DNA of 21,253 nucleotides, taken from Candolleomyces eurysporus (lineage: Eukaryota; Basidiomycota; Agaricomycetes; Agaricales; Psathyrellaceae). The DNA lies in assembly GCA_027579435.1 (NCBI GenBank), contig JANBPK010001627.1, positions 1 through 21,253 of the forward strand. The letters run 5' to 3'. The position numbers were made by a program, and so were the translations under genes. Position 1 is the stretch's first letter. Every line of letters starts with the position of its first letter. Shown one piece after another: positions 9,438-17,449 of this stretch. A model generated the notes under the pieces. That model was not told where the DNA came from. It saw only the letters and a list, made by a program, of their open reading frames with translations, and searched no databases.

Positions 9438-10951
9438 ATGTCAATTGACAACAGCATGGTCTCAGTGGACGACACTGACCCACGAATTGCATGGACCGGT
9501 CCCTGGTTCACGACAGAAAACAACTTTGATGATCTTGGAAACTTGGGGCCCCCATTTTTGAGCACGCTGCATGGGATAAGCAGCAGTGGCAGCCTCGCTT
9601 TCTCGTTCTACGGTACGTGCCCATCACGTTTTGTGAATGTGGATGCTTCACATATCGTCTTATTTAGGGAGAATGGTCTCTGTCTGGGGATCACTGAGAC
9701 CACGCAACACCTCTCTCGGTCCGGATCCCAACTGGCAATGCATCGTCGATGGACAAGACATTGGTATGCCATTGCAATACCCAAGCCGCCCGCTCAGCAA
9801 CTTCTTGTTATGTTGGGGTCGGAGTCTCGCTGAGGGCAATCACACCCTCCAACTGAATACCGTTATCCAATCCGAAATCTTGTATGTCGATCAAGTCCAA
9901 TACCAGGCGCCATTAAACGCGGACATTGGAAGTGATTGGGCGGAGGTCCGACAACGTGATGGGAGAATTAGGTATTCGATTGGTTGGGAAGAGGATGATT
10001 CTGGCTATCGAAAATGGACGTATACACCTGGTGCCTGGTTGACGTATGATTTCACGGGTACGTGTATCTTCGTTAATTCAACCAATTACTGAACCTACCA
10101 ATCGTGTTTAGGCACGGATATCATTTGGGGAGGCTATACTCCGGGCAGTCCCGGTGCTAGTCCTGGGTTGGGGCAGTACATGATAGACGGGAAAGAGCCA
10201 CCTACTAGCTTTGTGATACCCTCACGTTCGGAATCGTTCACCAGCCAACCGTACTTCAACGTCACTGGTCTTAAACCGGGGCCACACCGCCTCCAAGTGA
10301 CAAACGTCGGGAGTGCGGGTACCGCCGCTCTAGGGCTTACCTACATTCATACGAGAAACCTCCCGGCCACCACTCGAAACCCTGACTCGAGAAAAGTTAT
10401 TGGCGGGGCGGTGGGCGGTAGCCTTGGCGCTTTCCTCCTCATTGTCGTGATAGGTACCTTGATCTTCTTCAAGAATCGTCGTCGTCGAAATCCCCAGCAG
10501 CAGGAACAAGAAGGATTTTCGGTCAGGAACACAATGCAGGGAAGGCCAGTGTCGATGGTATCTGGAAGTACGATTATCAAGGACCGATTAAGCCCTGAGT
10601 CTCCTACACAGGGGACCTGGGGACAAGTCTCCCACCAGCTGTCAAATGTCCCTTCGACGATAGGCCACCGATCCAACAGATCCAGCGTACTCTACGACTC
10701 CAACCAGCCTAATCAGTCTACCCCGTTCTTTGTCGCTCCCNTCTGGTTCCCCCACTTTCGTCCCTTATCAGCCGGGCCCACCATTTATTCCCGCCCCCAA
10801 TGGCCTGCATCCCCTTGGCCCCGTCCCGTTTGCTACGACGTCCACGCAGCCGCACGTTCAGCAGATGGTATGGCCAACGCCAAGGCCTACCCCTGCCCAA
10901 CACTCTCAAGACGGTAGACTGGACGAAGATGATTATAACCCTTATCGATAG
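9438..10951 (+). CDS. Type-B two-domain single-pass membrane protein (gene D)
   Basis: Model: join(9438..9612, 9668..10057, 10112..10951), 467 aa after dropping the N at 10741, which restores APSGSPTFVPYQPGPP. Introns are 55 and 54 nt, phase 1. Module 1 (residues 1 to about 152) has VDDTDPRIAWTGPWFTTEN, FYG, VWGSLRPRN, PDPNWQC and LAEGNHTLQLN; module 2 (about 153-268) has DFTGTDIIWGGYTPG, GQYMIDGK and GPHRLQV. Sequons include NTS, NHT and NVT (238-240). A helix at about 284-308 starts VIGGAVGGSLGAF and is followed by NRRRR. The tail carries GRPVSMVSGSTI and VQQMVWPTPRPTPAQH and ends QDGRLDEDDYNPYR, taken here as the reference C-terminus for type B. No signal peptide is visible, as in all relatives. 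Confidence 0.84.
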
Positions 10952-11242
10952 GCCAAGAGCTCTGCGTCTCATTATCGCGCTTGGCGTTTGTACTTCTACT
11001 ACTTTCCAAGGCAGCCAAGACAGCACACTTGGGTCGACACAATTGAAAGAATAAATCCACATCTTGCCTTGCAAGCTCCCTGTCCATGTCAACGGCCGCA
11101 AACCTGCGTGAATGTGCAAAGGGATGCTCGGCGTTGAAACATGGTTTTGCCTACAGGTAAATGGATCCTTGCCTTAGGGTTGGGGCCGTGTTTCTGCTGC
11201 ACCTTCCCTACCCCATTAAATCCCTCCTTCCTCATATCCTCA

Positions 11243-12112
11243 ATGTCTATTAACGCGAGACGTACGGTCGTAATAGACAACCTGGATCCACGTATCCAGT
11301 GGGTTGGTAACTGGTTTCCATGGACAGACACAGGCGATATTGAGGAAGATGGACGACCCTTCTTGGATCCGTTGCACGGGCTTACAACCAGTGCAGGTCA
11401 AAGCCGTCTTTCCCTATCTTACTACCGTATGCCCACGTCGCAGAGAAGTACTGACTACAGCTTCTGAAAATATATTCCTTCCCGCTCTACATCATCAACG
11501 ATACAACTCTTGGCCCAGGTTCAGCCGGTTGATAGAACTAGGGGCACGAATCACGAACGGGGTGGGGCTGATTGCCGTCGATAGTATAATGACCAGAACC
11601 AAGCGTACATCAATATCAGTGGCCTTAGGCCAGGTCCACATCGTCTAGAGGTCGTCAATGACGGCGATTCAACAACAGCATCTGGGGCTGAGCTACATAC
11701 TGACGAGAAACTCCCCAGGGTCCCCAACTGGAGAAATTGGAGGGAAAGGAGGCGGAGGCAAGACTATCGGCGCAGCAGTTGGCGGCAGCCTCGCAGCGGT
11801 GATTATCCTTGTATTGGTTGTTTCCATTGTCCGACGACGGTTTCGTCGTCTAGCTCTGCCACAGGAGCTCAGGGTTGCACTGGATGGTGCGGTGAATTTG
11901 ATCACCTCTGGCGGCCACATGTCGGAGAGGTCACAGATGCCGGGGACCAGGCTGGCGTCTGGAACACATCCAGGTGTCCACGTACATACTAGCACTCATC
12001 ATCCATCCCTTCCCGGCCCTCCGAAACCTCCAGCAACTGATGATGGAGCACCTTATTCGAGGGCGTGACGACTTCCTGTTCAGCGCGTTCCAGATGACAA
12101 TCCAAGCAGATA
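11243..12112 (+). pseudogene. Type-A pseudogene E with middle deleted
   Basis: Exon 1 (11243-11426) is intact: MSINARRTVVIDNLDPRIQW, NWFPWTDTGDI, FLDPLHGL, with a usable GT at 11427. All of exon 2 and the start of exon 3 are missing. From about 11500 the sequence matches exon 3 (TTLGPGS) but has stops (TGA, TAG) before AYINISGLRPGPHRLEV (about 11605-11656). A frameshift follows, then LGLSYILTRNSP, a glycine-rich linker, the transmembrane segment TIGAAVGGSLAAVIILVLVV and RRRFRR in the frame that ends at 12068. A last frameshift removes the QDGK end, whose remnant lies near 12085-12112. The segment around its transmembrane part shows what gene F looked like before the element inserted. A cryptic spliced product is possible but would lack module 1's second half. 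Confidence 0.72.
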
Positions 12113-12338
12113 GTCTTTGGCAGGAAGTTGCGATACCGATAATCAATGGGTCTGAAGCGTTTTTTTCTTATTTTCTCCTCGCTGAACTCTTTTTTTCGAG
12201 AAATCTCGGTTTGCCGGTGGCGAAAGGACATCCACTTGTCTAAAATCTATGCTGTTTTCTCAATATGGTGCAGTGTATTATTAGTAGCTAGTTACGGTCA
12301 GAATGGTATATCGAGCTGGCTGATTTGAGTAGCAAGCA

Positions 12339-15300
12339 TTAACGCCGTTCTCTAGACTCATCGCGCTCCTTGCGTTTCACACCAGCAACAACAGGAGGAT
12401 CCTGAGTGGACTCGAACTCAGGAGACGTTTCGAGCCCACTCGATGGGCTTTGGCCGGCGGGGCCTCCCGACTCGCTCAGTGCGCTAGCAGACGCTATAGA
12501 AACAGATTTCCCTCCCGCTTCATCCAGTCCAACAAAAGGTTCCTTTCCGTCGACGGCCTTCGAGACATCCTCATACCGCTCTCCCATGATCTTCTCCAAC
12601 TCCTCGTCATCCCATACACCCTCCAAGAATGCCCTAGCCCGGGCCTGCCTTCCTTTCCACGTATACTCGGCCAACACCTCGGGACATTTCTTGACGAGAA
12701 GCGAGGTGTAGATAGTCTTGCTCTTGCGTGGGCCAGAAGTCCGTTTAATCTCGAAGGTAATACGATCAGATATCTTCCCACCAGCAGCACGGATGCGATC
12801 TTGAATATGATCGATCCGCTTGTTGAGCGTGAGTTCGGTAGTACTCAAGTCGTTCAGGAATTTATCCAAGGTAGGACAGATGCTGCATTGAAGTTTGCCG
12901 CATCCGATGGTCAACTGTGGGAGCGGTGGGACGTTTTCCTTCGTTCCTAGGACGTGTACCAAGTATGCCGAGATCATTTTCCGGAAGAAGGATTTGAATG
13001 GTTCGGTCGTAGCCTCCGTTGCGTCGCCTTCCAAAACCATGGATCGAAGAGCAGGGACCAACGCGAGGAAGACATCTTTGAATCTCGCTTTTATGATAGC
13101 AGAGTCGCCGTCCACTGCTCGACAGATGGTGTCCAAGACCGCTTTGCAGATGTTCATATCAGCTAAGCTGTAGATGCAGAACTTGATGAGGTCAAGAATC
13201 CGGCTCGCGGGATCCAAGGCGGGGTGTGAGGGGGTCCGGACGTTCGCTAGCGAATTGGTCGCCTTATGGGAGTTGGCTAAAGCAGCCAATACACACTTGC
13301 GAATTACATGGCTAACGTCCGGTTGGTCCGCGGGTTGAGAATTATCGCTCGTGGCCTGGGGTCGGACGAAATCCGCTCGTTGTCGATGTAGAGCCCTAGC
13401 GAGCTCGAAGAAGAAGGGATAGGAGGAGGGACTCTTTGATAGAGTGCCAGAAGCTCTAAAAGTAACGTCCGGACGCTGAATATCCCGAAATCTTGGGTAA
13501 GAATTGACCGAATGACTTACAGCTTTTGGATGGTGTCTAATCCCACCGTCATGGCTCTGGATATCACGGTTGGTATGTCTTCTAGCGAGGCCTCACGTAG
13601 GGAGAAGAAAGCGACCCTTGTCAACTCATTCGCCCAGTTCGGCGTCGACTGACTACCTAGGCGACGGATCATGGCATCAATAACTTCTAGCCGTTTGTCG
13701 AGCTTCCCGGACTTGCTAATTAATCCCCTAATCCTGCACGTAGTATTTTAGCCATACACATAAGATATTGGGGAGAGAACGATGAGCTGCTTACCCGAGC
13801 TGGACAGCTGGGAAGCCAAAAACTTCTACCCCCTTAGCCATCGCGTCCAGCACTTGGTTCAACGACTTCGACCAAGCACAGAACGGAAAGGCACTGTTCC
13901 ATCGCTTGACGTTCTTTGCGGCCACCGCGTAATTCATCAACGCCACCGCAACCTTGAAACGAGACTTTTCGTCATCGTGATCCCAGTCCCAATCACCTCT
14001 ATCTTTTTCTAGATTCTTCAGGTGGGCTACCAAGTCCGAAGCAAATTTCGAAGCTTTCTTTGGCAGTGATGGATCGGACGCCAGCTTGTTCATTCGCTGG
14101 ATCGCCCAAGGGATGCCTTTGACCGAAATCGTGACCGACGTTTGGTCCTTGTCAAGGAACAGCACGAGGACAGACCGTTCATACCCTGAAGAGTCGAAGG
14201 TTCAGAGGCGAAGAAATCAGGCCGCAGAGAATCTAACTCACACTTTTCGAGCGATCCAGCTTCCTATAAGACAAACCGAGATGAGCATGATGAACGATGG
14301 AGTGAACGGTAGGAGTACGTACATTTCCGGTGAATGGTTCATATTCGGTGCGATCCGAGCTGACATCCTCGAACGGCTCCTTCGGAATCAGGGCGTCCTC
14401 GTAGACCGTGAACTTGGTGAACGAAAATGTCTTCTCGTGGCTTAAACAGACCAGTTGGGATATTTCATATGTCGTATCGACCTCAGAGAATTCGGGAGTC
14501 GAGCGCCAACTGTTAGCACCCCATTCATCGTCCGCCGCGCCCGATTTCGTGCAGGTCAGGTGCCCAACGGAGACAGTAAATCCGAGCTCTTTAGCGATAG
14601 GAAGAAGATGGGCAACTGTGTTTGCATCTGTGCCCTTCAGGCATTGGACGCCGCACTTGAGATCCGACTGGCTATATTCGTGCGAGAGTATGTAGGCGAT
14701 GAGAGGAGGGGAACTCGGCGCTTCTTTGTACTTGTTGTCTTTCCATTTGCGCAGAACTCGACGGAGGGTCCCAACAGAGTCGTGCATATCAGGGAGGGTG
14801 GGCTCAGCGACGTTGCGAGAGGTGTGGATGAGGTTGTACGAAAGGGCGAGTCGATAGCCTGATGTAACCGGCTTGACCTCGTGGACGACATCCGTGTACC
14901 ATGCAAGGATAGAGGTGTTGAACTCGGAGTCTTTCGAGACGTCTATAACCGCGCTTGTGCCGGAATGAGAGACGTGAACTTGGCCTCCTTGGAATGCAGA
15001 AGGAAGAACGAAGATGATGGTCGCAAACATCCCGTCGGCCTTTGACGTGCTGTGAAAGAAACAGTCAGGCCTCCACTAAATACCAAGTAATAGGTGGAAG
15101 GAAGCGACACGCACTCTCGGTGAGCTAAAAAANCTAGGGCAAACGTATTAGCATTCCGTGGAGCAATATGAACGTTCCAACTTACTGTGAGCCGGTCTCG
15201 TAAACCAGCAGCTTGTGCAGCTCGCAACGAGGCTTTGAAGTCCATTTTGCGACTCCTAACGCGGTCCATACAGTGTCTGACGCGATTCGATCAACGTATT

Positions 15301-15728
15301 TTGCCCATTCCGCGTTTCGGAACGCGACTTTCGTCGGATCGATCTCCCAGGTATCGCGAACGGCAGGATCTACGACTGTCTCCTCTTTTTTGCCAAACGG
15401 TGCTTGCGAAGCCTTGGAGATGAGCAACTTGGCATCATCTTCCGACAATGGGAGGCCAAGAGGTCCTAAACCGTCGATCGACAAAGAAGGGTTGGGAGCG
15501 GCAGGATCGGTGGACTGGTAGTAGAAATTTCCTTCAAAGTCGAAACCTTCTGAAAGAACGTCGTAGAGGTCGTCCTAGAGGAGAGTCGTAGTTGTGGCGG
15601 AGGCGACAAAAACAAATAAAGGACAAACACACCGCAAGCTCCTCGCCATCTGAAAGTGTCGACTCCGAGTCAACACTCTGTAAATTTGAAGCACTGGTTA
15701 CTCCTCCTGAGGGCACGTCGACGTCCAT
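12339..15728 (-). CDS. 2-oxoglutarate/Fe(II) oxygenase (prolyl-4-hydroxylase-like), large fungal type
   Basis: Model: complement(join(12339..13455, 13521..13733, 13795..14185, 14242..14263, 14323..15049, 15115..15132, 15186..15574, 15633..15728)), 2973 nt, 990 aa; all introns are 52-65 nt GT-AG. The N at 15133 is spurious: without it the junction reads ETGSHFLAHRDTSKADGMF. The double-stranded beta-helix core spans about residues 145-250: Fe ligands His166, Asp168 (HRD) and His224 (DVVHEV), and Arg234 (GYRLALSY) for 2-oxoglutarate. All are present, so it should be active. PSAFQGGQVHVSH is a strand typical of this fungal group. A long alpha-helical C-terminal half carries CGKLQCSICPTLDKFL, a possible metal site, and a Ser/Pro-rich basic tail ending KRKERDESRERR. 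Substrate unknown. The start (MDVDVPSGG) could also be the in-frame ATG at 15779. It interrupts the membrane-protein array and runs opposite to it. Confidence 0.8.
15115..15132 (-). other. 18-nt microexon encoding the HxD iron-binding motif
   Basis: Minus-strand exon TTTTTTAGCTCACCGAGA lies between acceptor CCCTAG (intron 15134-15185) and donor GTGCGT (intron 15050-15114). Joined to CA upstream and C downstream it encodes HFLAHRD, containing two of the three Fe ligands. The adjoining N at 15133 must be ignored for the frame to hold. Confidence 0.72.
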
Positions 15729-16329
15729 TGGAAAGGAGAGATTGGCAAGAAAACAAGGTACGGTGGCCTTTTTATACATACCTGGAGCTTGTTGCTTCGA
15801 AAAAGCTTGCTTTATTGCGAGCTTGACAGCTTGACGCTATGTCGACAGGGCCATCAAAATAATTTCGTCGCTGACTCAGCACTCGGGACGCTAGTGATTG
15901 CCCCATACTTCTGCTTTCTGCAGCCCGTTCCTCGAATATCGAGGGAATTGAAGTAGATGGAGGGGAATTATGGCCAATATCAAGGCAAAATGCGAGAAAA
16001 AATCAGGAAGACGTGCGTGACAATTGCCGAGCAGAAACGCGTGATGTCACTAATTGATGTGACAGTACGCGTCGACGCGCAGAGCCAGCGAAAGGTCTCA
16101 AAGTGAAGAACGCTATGAGGATACAGGTAAGCTTGTCATGTCTACACGCCATGCCCACGCATTGTTACTCGTTAACAACACCACCACTTGGGTGGATTTT
16201 GGCTTGAGATGGAAACAAGCAGGCGTTCAGCTAACAAGAATCAATGGACTACGCCTCGCCTCGCCTTCTAGCATTTGGTATCGGTAGCATTCTGTGGATT
16301 TACTCCACCACTTGCGGTTGGTATAAATG
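15729..16329. other. Intergenic region with a diverged repeat
   Basis: No gene is seen. It should hold the oxygenase promoter (minus). Bases about 15892-15965 (CCCATACTTCTGCTTTCTGC through ATTGAAGTAGATGG) resemble about 19735-19806 downstream of gene F (CCCATATCTCTGTGTTCTGC through ACTGAAGTAGAGG). It may therefore be the downstream flank of a type-A gene, such as pseudogene E, cut off by the oxygenase gene. Confidence 0.4.
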
Positions 16330-16619
16330 GTCGATTGAGCCCTGGATCTCCTTACGCCGCCTATAGTGCTATTTACGGCTCAAACCAGCCTGATCAGTCT
16401 ATCAAGTTGGTCACGGCTCCGTCTGGCCCCACCAGCTTTGTCACCATTGACATGTCACCCCTCAGGCCTCAGCAGCAGGGTCCACAGTTTATCGCCGCCC
16501 CCAGTGACCCGCCCAACCGTACGTTCAGCACATGTTATGACCCACCCGGAGGCGTACTCAGGTATAGCACTCTCAGGACGGTAGACTGGATGAAGCGGAT
16601 TATAGGTCCTTATCAATAG
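16330..16619 (+). pseudogene. Orphan 3' tail of a type-B gene
   Basis: The open frame reads RLSPGSPYAAYSAIYGSNQP, then APSGPTSFV and PQFIAAPSDPPN, ending near PYQ and TAG at 16617-16619. In order it matches the gene D tail (LSPESPTQGTW, LYDSNQPNQS, APSGSPTFV, PPFIPAPNGLHP, DDYNPYR). The VQQMVWP segment is frameshifted (CGTACGTTCAGCACATGTTA). About 250 bp of downstream flank also match that of gene D (GGCCGCAAACCTTTGTGAAT). Exons 1-2 and the transmembrane region are absent. Confidence 0.66.
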
Positions 16620-16869
16620 CTCAGTACTCGACCCTTCGTTATCATGCTTAACTTTGTAGTTTACCCTTTTCTAGGTCAATTCAGATGGCGCGCTTCAGCC
16701 TCAAATCTCTGTGCGATTAAATGAATGGTTTTGAATTCCGGATCTTGGCTTACAAGCTTCCTGTCAATGGCCGCAAACCTTTGTGAATGGGCATTAGGCA
16801 AGAGTACAAACATTGCGCCTGTCTTCAAGTTTGCCTAGATGAATGCCAGCCCCTCTGATTAGGCGCCAG

Positions 16870-17384
16870 TGTGGGGAGTGACCCGACTCCGAGCGGAGAA
16901 ACGGTTCACTCGCCCTATTGTCTCTCGGTTCGCTTAGTTGACTCCATCGCCTGTTCAGGACCCTTTCGCACCTTTTACGGACTGTTTTATTTCCACAGAC
17001 CGTTCTTGAATATTCGTAGGATATTGCGGTTGTTAGGCGAGGTCCGATTGGACTTGCACTTTGTTTGTACACCAAGCGTGTACACACGAACCGGAACATC
17101 TTATATACCCTCGAGACGGATTTTAGAGGACATCTTACCTTCTCGACCATCATCTTACCTTTCCCCCTCCATCAATTCGGACTCGAGCAGTCATTTCGTA
17201 TTCGCATTTCTTTCGATATAATTCTTCTTGCCCGTCGTCGTCATCAATCTCGTCTACATTCAGAACTATCCGAATACACTCGTTTTGCCCTCACACCTCG
17301 AGCAATCAGGTTTTGGACCATCGTTGTCTCGAGCCCTCCTCTTACCTCTTTATACTTCCCTCTCACACCGAACTCTCTCTCACA
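16870..17384 (+). mobile_element. Solo LTR directly upstream of gene F
   Basis: The 515-bp block begins TGTGGGGAGTGACC and ends CTCTCTCTCACA (TG...CA). It is flanked by the 4-bp direct repeat CCAG at 16866-16869 and 17385-17388. The inverted copy at 1011-1509 has the same two ends and its own 4-bp repeat, so the ends are defined by two independent insertions. A TATATA box lies at 17102-17107 and a pyrimidine-rich stretch precedes the 3' end. A short internal duplication (CATCTTACC, about 17128-17155) is not in the other copy. No internal retroelement sequence remains. Confidence 0.64.
17102..17107 (+). promoter_or_regulatory. TATA box within LTR, upstream of gene F
   Basis: TATATA sits in the middle of the LTR, conserved in the other copy (1272-1277, minus). 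It is 343 bases before the gene F start codon with no other obvious TATA box between, so gene F may be transcribed from the LTR promoter. Confidence 0.4.
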
Positions 17385-17449
17385 CCAGGACCTTGCCTTT
17401 GTACTACACTCTCCACCTTGTCGTTCCTCTCCTTCCGCGTATCGAAGAA

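Noticed and set aside
13476..13520. Shorter intron 7 of the oxygenase ending at TTCAG (45 nt)
   Set aside because: It puts exon 8 in the wrong frame; the next acceptor, TTACTTTTAG at 13456, gives a 65-nt intron and the long open frame.
12450..14862. Plus-strand open frames across the oxygenase locus
   Set aside because: They are antisense shadows; the minus strand gives a consistent eight-exon model with conserved catalytic residues.
1011..17384. The two LTR blocks as ends of one large element carrying the array
   Set aside because: They are inverted to each other, each has its own different 4-bp flanking duplication, and no retroelement genes lie between them.
17228..17449. In-frame 74-codon extension upstream of gene F start
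   Set aside because: It lies mostly in LTR sequence and has no counterpart in paralogues, which all start at the equivalent of 17450.
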